64,000 nucleotides of DNA from Solobacterium sp. (lineage in GTDB: Bacteria > Bacillota_I > Bacilli_A > Erysipelotrichales > Erysipelotrichaceae), in the NCBI GenBank assembly GCA_017512725.1, contig JAFWEW010000031.1:62001-126000 (forward strand), read 5' to 3'. Below are positions 18,153 to 26,127 of this stretch, one piece after another. Positions within the stretch are counted from its first letter, which is position 1. Each line of letters opens with the position of its first letter. Position numbers and translations under genes: made by a program. The notes under the pieces are model-generated. The model had not been told where the DNA came from and made no database searches. It saw only the letters and a program-made list of their open reading frames with translations.

Positions 18153-18551
18153 ATGAATGATTCCTATACGCGCAAAAAAGGACTGGTTTATAAAAACCAA
18201 TTCCATATCATTTTCTGTCCGAAATACAGACGTCCCGTTCTCGTTGATGGTGTGGATGAACGCCTGAAAGAGATCCTTTTCTCTACAGCTTCAGAATTCG
18301 ATGCGTCTATTAAGGCGATGGAAGTAATGCCGGATCATGTTCATCTGTTTGTGGAGTTAGATCCTCGTGTTCCTCTCCATCAGTTCATAAAGGCTCTGAA
18401 AGGAAGATCATCCAGGATCCTGCGGGAAGAGTTTCCCTGGCTGAAAAGCCGCATCCCTTCGCTTTGGACCAGAAGTTATTTCTGCTGTACGATCGGTCAT
18501 ATTTCGGAAGATACCATTCGTCGTTATATTGAGGAACAGAAACATGCCTAG
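18153..18551 (+). CDS. tnpA: IS200/IS605 transposase TnpA (Y1 HUH enzyme)
   Basis: 132 residues, the usual size for TnpA. The HUH motif is DHVHLFVEL (His-Val-His near 62-64) and the catalytic tyrosine is in RRYIEEQKH near residue 125. It cuts and joins single-stranded DNA at the hairpin ends in a peel-and-paste reaction. The start at MNDSYTRK is chosen because the family begins near there; an earlier in-frame ATG adds 13 unrelated residues. The 3' end overlaps tnpB by 8 bases, coupling translation. Confidence 0.92.
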   Translation: MNDSYTRKKGLVYKNQFHIIFCPKYRRPVLVDGVDERLKEILFSTASEFDASIKAMEVMPDHVHLFVELDPRVPLHQFIKALKGRSSRILREEFPWLKSRIPSLWTRSYFCCTIGHISEDTIRRYIEEQKHA

Positions 18552-19998
18552 ATATGAACGTACCGATTCATTTACTCTGACGATTGAAGCAGATATTAAA
18601 GATCGAGCTTATGTAGAGAAGTATTTCCGTGTACTGGATCAGATCTATAACGGATGCCTTGATGTCGCACTGAAGCGACTTCATAAGCTTCAAATGGACC
18701 CTGAATACCAGAAGCTTGTAAAGGACAAAACCATCAAAGGACGCAGTAAGAAGATTCATGAGAAGCAGATTGAATATGGTTATACAGAGTATCAGCTTCA
18801 TGAAAAAGCAGCAGAGATGAAACACCATTTCTCAGATATCGTCGGAATCGATGAATGCCAGAAGCAGGCTACGAAAGCATTTCGCGCTGTAGAAAAGATT
18901 CGGTTTCATCAGGCAGACTCTGTGCGGCATCACAGCAGATATGATGACACTTCAGTGGAAGGGAAATCAAAGAACTCTGCATTGAATTATCGGAAAGGTC
19001 TTCTGTATATAGGGAAAACCCACCGTTATGAGATCATCATCAAGCCCGATGATGCATACGCACAGGAAGCGATCCGAAATAATCGCTTAAAATATGTCCG
19101 GCTATTAAGAAAAACAATACGCGGAAAGACAAGATACTTCGTCCAGCTGGTGTTGAGAGGAACTCCTCCGAGAAAACATGAATATGGTCCGGATTCTGTT
19201 GTGACAGGCCTTGATGTAGGCGTTTCTACCGCCGCGGAAGTGTCGATAAATCATGTTGAGCTGCATGAACTGGGTCCTGATATTCCTGTAATTGACGCTG
19301 AGATCCGAAGAATTAACCGGGCAATGGATCGAAGCAGAAGAGCTTCAAATCCGGAATATTTCAATGAGGATGGAACGATTCGAAAAGGAAGAAAGAAATG
19401 GCATTACTCAAACAGATATGCACGGATGCGGAAGAAGCGCAAAGAACTGTATCGGAAGCGGGCATTACAGCTGAAAACGTCGCATGAGATGCTTGCCAAC
19501 GAAATACTTGAAAGAAGTACGACAGTCATTTGCGAGACTATGAATTACCGGGCTCTGCAGAAACGATCTAAGAAGACAACCCATAATAGCAGAAACGGCA
19601 GATTCAACCGTAAATCAAGATTTGGTAAAGCTCTCGCAAATCATGCGCCATCCATGTTTGAACAGCTGCTTGATCAGAAGCTTCATTACATTGGAAAAGA
19701 ATTGATTCGAACAGATACGGCAAAGATCCGCGCATCTCAGATCAATCATGTAAATGGAGAAGCGATCAAGAAAAATCTAAGTGTACGAAAGTTTGAAATA
19801 GATGGGAATATCGTTCAGCGTGATCTATATTCTGCATTTATTACAGGTCATACAGTTTATTCCTCAGAGGATTCATTGAAACCGGATATGGTTGATTTTG
19901 AATCTTGTGCAAACGATTTTGAAACCTTTCTCATTTTTCAGGACAGAGAACTGAAGAGCATAGCAAACACTACTAATCTCAGCTGGTATATCAGCTGA
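18544..19998 (+). CDS. tnpB: TnpB RNA-guided endonuclease, variant without zinc finger
   Basis: 484 residues. RuvC motifs: I in TGLDVGVST (Asp near 223), II in VICETMNY (Glu near 331), III in VQRDLYSAF (Asp near 427). The usual CxxC...CxxC zinc finger between motifs II and III is absent; instead the segment reads ASQINHVNGEAIKKNLSVRKF. All three acidic residues are kept, so nuclease activity is plausible. It starts inside tnpA behind GAGGAACAG. In characterised systems TnpB uses a right-end (omega) RNA to cut the donor joint; that role here is inferred. Confidence 0.88.
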   Translation: MPRYERTDSFTLTIEADIKDRAYVEKYFRVLDQIYNGCLDVALKRLHKLQMDPEYQKLVKDKTIKGRSKKIHEKQIEYGYTEYQLHEKAAEMKHHFSDIVGIDECQKQATKAFRAVEKIRFHQADSVRHHSRYDDTSVEGKSKNSALNYRKGLLYIGKTHRYEIIIKPDDAYAQEAIRNNRLKYVRLLRKTIRGKTRYFVQLVLRGTPPRKHEYGPDSVVTGLDVGVSTAAEVSINHVELHELGPDIPVIDAEIRRINRAMDRSRRASNPEYFNEDGTIRKGRKKWHYSNRYARMRKKRKELYRKRALQLKTSHEMLANEILERSTTVICETMNYRALQKRSKKTTHNSRNGRFNRKSRFGKALANHAPSMFEQLLDQKLHYIGKELIRTDTAKIRASQINHVNGEAIKKNLSVRKFEIDGNIVQRDLYSAFITGHTVYSSEDSLKPDMVDFESCANDFETFLIFQDRELKSIANTTNLSWYIS

Positions 19999-20268
19999 GA
20001 TACAAACCGAGCTGATCTCTCAATAAAGATCCGGCTGAGTGACTGTGCAGTCGTTAGGCGGAAACGAAAATGTACAGCAGGTCATATATACGCATGTAAA
20101 TATGGCCGGGCTGAAGCAGCATCCTTCCTACGAAGCAGTTCCGCAATAGATCAATAGTAACTGTCAGCGCCAAAGCTAAATGCGGTTGATTTCATTGATC
20201 GTGATGAACTTTGGAAAAGCAGTAAATACTTTGAGAACCCCGTGACTTTAGTCATCGGGAGCAGTCAG
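19999..20268 (+). ncRNA. Possible omega RNA region at the IS right end
   Basis: 270 non-coding bases lie between the tnpB stop and the IS boundary, rich in short hairpins and ending in the right-end hairpin. In known TnpB systems the guide scaffold comes from exactly this place and the guide is the host sequence just outside, here beginning GATACCCCGG. Only the position and structure support this. Confidence 0.4.
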
Positions 20269-20955
20269 GATACCCCGGAGATGCTGGAACAGATTCTGAC
20301 AAAACATCCGGAAATGGAATTCGTACAGCTGCAGATCAACTATCTTGACTGGGAAAGCGAATGGATCCGGTCAAGAGCCTGTTATGAAATGGCGGCCAAA
20401 TATGACAAACCGGTTATTGTTATGGAGCCGGCAAAAGGCGCAACCCTTGCAAAGGTGCCGGCAGAAGTGGAACAGATGTTCAAAGCCTATGACCCTTCAT
20501 ATTCAAATGCCAGCTGGGCGATCCGGTTTGTGGCGAGTCTGCCCAATGTCATGGTAGTGCTGTCCGGTATGAGCAGTCTCGAACAGATGAAAGACAACCT
20601 CAGCTATATGGAAAACTTCAAGCCGTTAACGGAAGAAGAAAAAGCCATGTGCTTTAAGGCTGCTGAAATCATTAACAGCCAGACAGCGATTCCGTGTACG
20701 GCATGTTCCTACTGCACAGAAGGATGCCCGATGCATATCTGTATTCCGAAATACTTCTTGATCTACAATGAGGATATGAGGGAACACCTGGAAGAAAAAG
20801 GGTGGACAATCAATTTTTCCAACTACGACACACTGACAAAGCAGTTTGGCAAAGCGAGTGACTGCATTGCCTGCGGTCAGTGTGAAAGCGTGTGCCCGCA
20901 GCATCTTTCCATCATTGAGTATCTGAAAGAGGTTGCCGCACACTACGAACATTAA
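20269..20955 (+). pseudogene. 3' part of the aldo/keto reductase with 4Fe-4S motifs
   Basis: Continuation of the interrupted reductase, in frame with the 5' part once the IS is removed (D-T-P-E-M-L-E-Q-I-L). It holds the end of the AKR barrel (MEFVQLQINYLDWES, PVIVMEPAKG) and a C-terminal dicluster ferredoxin-like tail: CTACSYCTEGCP and CIACGQCESVCP, two CxxCxxCxxxCP sets. The intact family uses NAD(P)H or ferredoxin-linked electrons for carbonyl reduction. It might be translated from a start inside the IS right end, but would lack the active site. Confidence 0.85.
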
Positions 20956-20981
20956 AGCGGAAGGAAAGTGCCGGATCCGCT

Positions 20982-22199
20982 GTGAACAGTTTTACGACGG
21001 ATCGCAGTCTTTCGCAGAATTCTCAAAAACAGATGAAACCGATACAACGGATTGCCGTCTGGATCCCGAATCTGTCCGGGACCAGCGGCGGGGCAGAAAT
21101 CTATCTGTTAAATCTTGCCGGAATTCTTCAGGAAGAAGGCGAGGTTTTTATACTGACTGCAAGACGGGAAAATGCTGAGGAAACCGTTAAGCATGCATTC
21201 CTGAAATATGAAATGCCGGAGTTTCCGGTCCGGTATGTGGAAGATTCGGAAATCACTGACCGCAGTAAGTTTGCAGAACAACTGCTGAATAAGGAAACCC
21301 AACAGCACCAGTCCATCAAACTGGTATTGGAGGAACTCGGTATCGATCTGTTTATCAACGGAACATACGGGAATCTCTGCGGGTTTGAAGGGATAAGGAA
21401 CTGGCATATCGTGCATTTCCCGGTCAGACCGATAGAAGATGATCAATTTAAGATACATGTACAGGAGTATCTTCTTTCCTATGATCACTTCTTCTGCAAT
21501 TCCGAATTTACGGCAGGCTGGTTCGAACGGTATTACGGAAGGAAAGCGGAAGTACTGTATCCCCCGATTGATCTCGAGCCGGTCGATCCGGCAGACATCG
21601 CAAAGAAAGAACACATGATCATGACCTCCGGCCGCATTGTTCCGGCAAAGAAACTGCTGGAGATGGTACATGCCTTCCGCAGATTGTACGAACAGGGCAT
21701 TCTGAATTATCGGTTCGTGATTGCCGGACTGACTGATGAGAGCCGGAAGGACTATCTCAAACAGCTGAAGTCAGAATCAGCCGGACTACCGGTCGAACTT
21801 GTTACCGATCTGCCCCGGAATGAACTGATCGGATACTACCGGAAGGCGAAATACTACTGGCATGCGATGGGCCTTGGGGTTTCTGAAGAGAACCCGTTAA
21901 AAATGGAGCACTTTGGCATGACGACCGCAGAAGCGATGACCTGCGGCTGTGTTCCGATCGTGATCGATCAGGGCGGCCAGAAAGAAATTGTCCCTGCAGG
22001 CATGGGTCTTCGCTTTTCCACGGAAGAAGAGCTCGCAGACAGGACAGCGGCTTTGATCCGGGATCCGCAGCGGACAGAATCCCTTGCATATGCGGCTGTT
22101 CAAAGCGCCCGGCGCTTTGGCCTGGACCGGTTCCGCACGCAGGTTCTCCATGCATTACATGAACAGGCAGAATCGTTGACAGAACCGAAGGAACTGTAA
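20982..22199 (+). CDS. GT4-family glycosyltransferase
   Basis: 405 residues. The N-terminal Rossmann domain begins IAVWIPNLSGTSGGAEIYL, the Gly-rich acceptor-side loop. The C-terminal domain has TSGRIVPAKKL and the EX7E motif EHFGMTTAE followed by A-M-T-C-G-C-V-P-I-V, typical of GT4 enzymes using nucleotide sugars. It probably adds sugar to a glycolipid or surface polymer; substrate unknown. The GTG start follows AAGGAAAG; the ATG at residue 18 is the alternative but lacks a site. It lies 26 bases after the broken reductase and 13 before the HAD gene, so the three were probably one operon. Confidence 0.85.
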   Translation: MNSFTTDRSLSQNSQKQMKPIQRIAVWIPNLSGTSGGAEIYLLNLAGILQEEGEVFILTARRENAEETVKHAFLKYEMPEFPVRYVEDSEITDRSKFAEQLLNKETQQHQSIKLVLEELGIDLFINGTYGNLCGFEGIRNWHIVHFPVRPIEDDQFKIHVQEYLLSYDHFFCNSEFTAGWFERYYGRKAEVLYPPIDLEPVDPADIAKKEHMIMTSGRIVPAKKLLEMVHAFRRLYEQGILNYRFVIAGLTDESRKDYLKQLKSESAGLPVELVTDLPRNELIGYYRKAKYYWHAMGLGVSEENPLKMEHFGMTTAEAMTCGCVPIVIDQGGQKEIVPAGMGLRFSTEEELADRTAALIRDPQRTESLAYAAVQSARRFGLDRFRTQVLHALHEQAESLTEPKEL

Positions 22200-22212
22200 T
22201 AATCTTGCGCAA

Positions 22213-23013
22213 ATGAGTATTTTATTTTTAGACATCGATGACACCCTGCTTTCACATCAGACATTTACAGTTCCGGAAAGTGCCAGAAGAGGACTTCAGC
22301 TTGCAAAGGAACGCGGACATCAGCTGTTTCTGTGCAGCGGACGGTTTGAGAAGGGATTGGGCGAATACTATGACCCGGATCTGTTTGACGGTCTTGTCGC
22401 AAGTTCCGGTGCAGCCGGTATTTACCATCAGAAGGTAATATACCGCCATTTTCTTGATGAAGAAGATGCACGGAAGATCTTCGCAATCACAGAAGAATAT
22501 GGGATTGGTCTTTTCGTACATAGCCCGGAATACAACCGGATGAACCAGTACGCGTATGAGCGGCTTGCGGTAATCCTTCAACGGGATGAAGATGCCATGC
22601 GGGAACTTGGGATCCGGCGGCTGAACGGGTTCCCGGAAGAACCGGTTATTAAGATGGATATTTTCTATCGGAAAGACAGCCCGCTGAAGGAAATTCTCGC
22701 AGCGATGCCGGAAAAAACGGATGTGATTTCCCATATTAATCCCGACAAAGATGATTTCGGCAGTGAAGTAACCCGGAAAGGCATCAATAAAGGAAGCGGT
22801 ATCCGGGAAACACTGCAGTATCTGAATGCCGATCAAAAAGATGCCTATGGGTTCGGAGATTCGGCAAATGATATTCCGATGTTACAGGCATGCGGAACTG
22901 GCATTGCCATGGGGAATGGGACACAGAGTGTAAAGGAAGCGGCTGACTATATCACAACGGATATTGACGAAGACGGAATCTGGAATGCCCTGAAACATTT
23001 CCGGCTGATCTGA
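22213..23013 (+). CDS. Cof-type HAD-IIB phosphatase
   Basis: 266 residues. Motif I is FLDIDDTLL at the very start; motif II is LFLCSGR; the Lys in the cap/III region is in EVTRKGINKGSGI; motif IV is GFGDSANDIPML. This is the Cof family of cytoplasmic phosphatases acting on sugar phosphates, FMN or nucleotides. It follows the glycosyltransferase by 13 bases, so a sugar phosphate is a reasonable guess but not shown. Confidence 0.9.
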   Translation: MSILFLDIDDTLLSHQTFTVPESARRGLQLAKERGHQLFLCSGRFEKGLGEYYDPDLFDGLVASSGAAGIYHQKVIYRHFLDEEDARKIFAITEEYGIGLFVHSPEYNRMNQYAYERLAVILQRDEDAMRELGIRRLNGFPEEPVIKMDIFYRKDSPLKEILAAMPEKTDVISHINPDKDDFGSEVTRKGINKGSGIRETLQYLNADQKDAYGFGDSANDIPMLQACGTGIAMGNGTQSVKEAADYITTDIDEDGIWNALKHFRLI

Positions 23014-23029
23014 AATCGTTCCAAACATC

Positions 23030-23056
23030 CAGCTGGCAGAAGTGCCGGCTGTTTTT
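23030..23056 (+). terminator. Intrinsic terminator (plus strand)
   Basis: CAGCTGGCA / TGCCGGCTG (9 bp with one G-U pair), four-base loop, then TTTTT. It ends the glycosyltransferase-HAD unit. Confidence 0.8.
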
Positions 23057-23061
23057 AAATG

Positions 23062-23087
23062 AAAAAGAGCTGTGAAGACCACAGCTC
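23062..23087 (-). terminator. Intrinsic terminator of the nitrogen operon
   Basis: GAGCTGTG / CACAGCTC (8 bp), five-base loop, followed on the minus strand by TTTTT. The last codons of asnB overlap the stem. Confidence 0.8.
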
Positions 23088-24669
23088 AGACTCCGGATTT
23101 TCCATAGTTGGACAGGTACCGTGCACTTGGATCACTGACTCTGCAGCCATCCCAGCTCTGGTTCGGCAGCCAGAAGTCGATGATCATGTCTGCCATGCCC
23201 GGATAGAACTGTTCAAAGATCTGCCGGTACAGGAGGCTTTCCTTTGTATAAGGAGGTTTGTAGTCAAATGTGGAATACAGTGCCTCTGCCTCCTCATCGG
23301 TATACAGTTCTTCCGCATAGGCTTTGATGTCCTCGACCAGCGAGTGTCCGACGGCATCGGAGAACGCAGCCTTGTCTCTCAGACGGATCGATTCCGGCAG
23401 AAGGTTTTCACCGGCAAAGGCAGTCCGAAGCAGATACTTTCCCATTCCGTAAGTATTCATCTTCATCGCAGGATCAATTGCCATGACATAGCGTACAAAC
23501 GCAAGATCGCCGAAGGGAACACGGCTTTCCAGAGAGTTGGAAGAGATGCACCGGTCCGCCCGCAGTACATCGTACATGTGAATCTCATGGATCCGTTTCT
23601 CAGCTTCCTTCTGAAAACTGTTTGGGTCCGGCGCAAAATCCGTGTATTTGTATCCGAACAGTTCATCGCTGATCTCTCCGGTGAACAGTACGCGGATATC
23701 TGTATTCTCATGGATGTATTTGCAGAGAAGATACATTCCAAGGGAAGCACGGATCGTCGTGATATCCCAGGTTGCCAGTGCCTTGATGACAGCAGGAAGT
23801 GCTTCCAGCACATCCTCTCTGGTGATCATTACTTCGGTATGATCGGAACCAATGAATTCCGCAACCTCTCTTGCATACTTGAGATCGATCGCATCTTTTT
23901 CCATTCCGATCGCAAATGTCCGGATCGGTTTATCCGAATACTTCTGGGCAATTGCACAGACAAGCGAACTGTCCAGACCTCCGCTCAGCAGGTACCCGAC
24001 CGGCACATCGGAGTCCATCCGTTTTTTGACTCCTTCGACCAGCAGATCACGGATCTTTCCGGTAACGGTACCAAGATCGTCTTTGTAATAAGGCAGATGT
24101 GCTTTTTCAATGGATTCATATGCGTGGAATTTCCCGTCGAGATAATAAGTTCCAGGAGGGAATGGCTTGATGTGGTTTGCAATCGGCATCAGGGAAGCGG
24201 GTGTGCTTCCAAAGCAGATCTCGTTGTGTTCTGTAAAGCCGTAAAACATCGGGCGGATGCCGATCGGGTCTCTCGCAGCGATGAAGGTATCCTTTTCTGC
24301 ATCATAGATGACACAGACAAACTCTGCGTCCAGCATCGAAAACATATCTGTACCGTACTTCTCATACATGGGAAGAATCAGTTCACAGTCACTGCCGGAC
24401 TGCAGATCGTATTCCGGAAGAAGCGTTTCCTTCATGGTCCGGAATCCGTACAGTTCGCCATTGCATACCGCAAGATTGCCGTTTCGTTCAAATGGCTGCA
24501 TTCCTCTCGAATTAAGCCCCATGATGGCAAGACGCCGAAATCCCATCAGCCCCTGACCGGCATTTCGGATCCGCCAGTCATCCGGGCCCCGGTCTTTCAG
24601 TGTTTCCAGACCTTTTTCAAACGCTTCGAGTTCCGTTTCCGGACCGCAGCTTACCAGTATTCCGCACAT
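23086..24669 (-). CDS. asnB: Asparagine synthase (glutamine-hydrolysing)
   Basis: 527 residues, near the size of AsnB. The N-terminal class II amidotransferase starts MCGI, with Cys2 as nucleophile; RRLAIMG and NGELYG line the glutamine site. The synthetase half has the PP-loop SGGLDSS near residue 227. It makes asparagine from aspartate, ATP and glutamine-derived ammonia. It is the last gene of a minus-strand operon glnA-ANTAR-gltB-gltD-asnB, 21 bases after gltD, and uses the glutamine those genes produce. Confidence 0.93.
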   Translation of the reverse strand: MCGILVSCGPETELEAFEKGLETLKDRGPDDWRIRNAGQGLMGFRRLAIMGLNSRGMQPFERNGNLAVCNGELYGFRTMKETLLPEYDLQSGSDCELILPMYEKYGTDMFSMLDAEFVCVIYDAEKDTFIAARDPIGIRPMFYGFTEHNEICFGSTPASLMPIANHIKPFPPGTYYLDGKFHAYESIEKAHLPYYKDDLGTVTGKIRDLLVEGVKKRMDSDVPVGYLLSGGLDSSLVCAIAQKYSDKPIRTFAIGMEKDAIDLKYAREVAEFIGSDHTEVMITREDVLEALPAVIKALATWDITTIRASLGMYLLCKYIHENTDIRVLFTGEISDELFGYKYTDFAPDPNSFQKEAEKRIHEIHMYDVLRADRCISSNSLESRVPFGDLAFVRYVMAIDPAMKMNTYGMGKYLLRTAFAGENLLPESIRLRDKAAFSDAVGHSLVEDIKAYAEELYTDEEAEALYSTFDYKPPYTKESLLYRQIFEQFYPGMADMIIDFWLPNQSWDGCRVSDPSARYLSNYGKSGV

Positions 24670-24690
24670 ACATCCACCTCTTCTGTTTTC

Positions 24691-26127
24691 TTAAAGCAGG
24701 TTCGTATAGCCCATGAGCCACCGGTCTGCTTCTTTTGCGCACTGCATTCCTTCGCGGATTGCCCATACAACAAGTGACTGCCCGCGATGCATGTCACCTG
24801 CGGTAAAGATCCCTTCCACATTTGTCGCATAGCTTCCGGGTTCCGTTTCCACGGTATTCCGTTTTGTCAGCGCGATCCCCACCGATGCAGGAAGCTCCGT
24901 TTCACATCCGGTGAAACCCGCCGCAATGATCAGCAGGGTGCAGGGGATCGTTTCCCGCTGCTCACTGACCTTCAGGCTGCCGTTTTCAAATGTGACATCG
25001 GCGATCTCCACTTCTTTCAGCATACCGTCTTCACTGTGCAGTGCAGTGATCGTCTTTGCGAACAGACGGGGATCGCTTCCGTAGTATTCGATTGCCTCCA
25101 GCTGACCGTAGTCCGTTTTCAGAACTTTCGGCCACTGCGGCCAGGGGTTATCTGGCTGCCGCTCTTCCGGCAGCCGGGGCATCATCTCAATCTGTGTTAC
25201 CGAAGACGCCTTCTGGCGGATACAGGAAGCCAGGCAGTCGTTTCCGGTATCGCCGCCGCCAAGGATCACAACATCTTTTCCTTCTGCGATCGCAAAACCA
25301 TCAAGGAACATGCTCAGAAACTTCACCGCCGGCAGGATGCCTTCGGTTGTTTCAATTCCTTCCAGATCGGGGATCCTTGCCTTCTTCGCACCGCATGCAA
25401 GTATGACCGCATCATACTCCTGTTTCAGCTCTTCCAGTGTAAGATCGGTTCCGATCTCGACACCGGTCCGGAATACAACACCTTCTTCTTCCATCAGTTT
25501 CTTCCGGCGCAGTACAACCTGCTTGTCCAGCTTCATGTTCGGAATGCCGAACATGAGCAGACCGCCGATCTCCCGGTCCCGTTCAAAGACCGTTACGGTA
25601 TGACCGCGTTTGTTCAGCCGGTCCGCTGCAGCAAGCCCCGAAGGCCCGCTGCCGACGACGGCCACGTTTTTGCCGGAGCGGACCGCAGGAATCTGCGGTT
25701 CCATCAGACCATGGGCAAATCCGTATTCAATCAGATAGAATTCGTTATTCTGAATGGTAACGGGTTCTCCGTCAATTCCGTTGATACATGCCTTTTCACA
25801 CAGGGCCGGACAGACTCTGCCGGTGAATTCCGGGAAGGGGTTCATCCGAATGAGCCGCTTCAGTCCATGAGCGTCGATTCCCCGATAGATAGCATCGTTC
25901 CATTCCGGGATGAGATTGTATAGAGGACACCCGGTCGTCATCCGCTCCAGGGTGATGGCTGACTGACAGTAGGGCACGCCGCAGTTCATACAGCGGGCAG
26001 CCTGCTGTCTCCGGTCTTCTTCTCTGAGCGGAACGTGGATCTCCTGATGATCCAGGATCCTTTCGCGGACCGGACGGACCGTATCCGCTTTTCTGCGGTA
26101 CTGCAGAAATCCGTTAGGCTTTCCCAT
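24691..26127 (-). CDS. gltD: Glutamate synthase small subunit
   Basis: 478 residues. N-terminal cysteines (CMNCGVPYC, GCPLYN, CPALCEKACI) hold two 4Fe-4S clusters. Then come an FAD site VVGSGPSGLAAA and an NADPH site VVILGGGDTGNDC. It passes electrons from NADPH to the large subunit for glutamate formation. GGGAGG lies six bases before the chosen ATG; another ATG directly before it (26130) would give the classic ATGA overlap with the gltB stop. Either way the two genes are coupled. Confidence 0.95.
   Translation of the reverse strand: MGKPNGFLQYRRKADTVRPVRERILDHQEIHVPLREEDRRQQAARCMNCGVPYCQSAITLERMTTGCPLYNLIPEWNDAIYRGIDAHGLKRLIRMNPFPEFTGRVCPALCEKACINGIDGEPVTIQNNEFYLIEYGFAHGLMEPQIPAVRSGKNVAVVGSGPSGLAAADRLNKRGHTVTVFERDREIGGLLMFGIPNMKLDKQVVLRRKKLMEEEGVVFRTGVEIGTDLTLEELKQEYDAVILACGAKKARIPDLEGIETTEGILPAVKFLSMFLDGFAIAEGKDVVILGGGDTGNDCLASCIRQKASSVTQIEMMPRLPEERQPDNPWPQWPKVLKTDYGQLEAIEYYGSDPRLFAKTITALHSEDGMLKEVEIADVTFENGSLKVSEQRETIPCTLLIIAAGFTGCETELPASVGIALTKRNTVETEPGSYATNVEGIFTAGDMHRGQSLVVWAIREGMQCAKEADRWLMGYTNLL

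Larger units (their letters stand above)
18012..20268 (+). mobile_element. Complete IS200/IS605 element with tnpA and tnpB
   Basis: 2257 bases inserted right after TTTCAC in the aldo/keto reductase gene, with no target duplication, as expected of this family. Both ends carry imperfect hairpins of identical design. Left: CCCG-TCACT-tc-AGTGA-t-CGGG (18030-18050). Right: CCCG-TGACT-tt-AGTCA-t-CGGG (20239-20259). Boundaries were placed by joining host codons: H-D-T-P-E is restored exactly when 18011 is joined to 20269. It encodes a Y1 transposase and a TnpB; both look intact. Confidence 0.85.
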
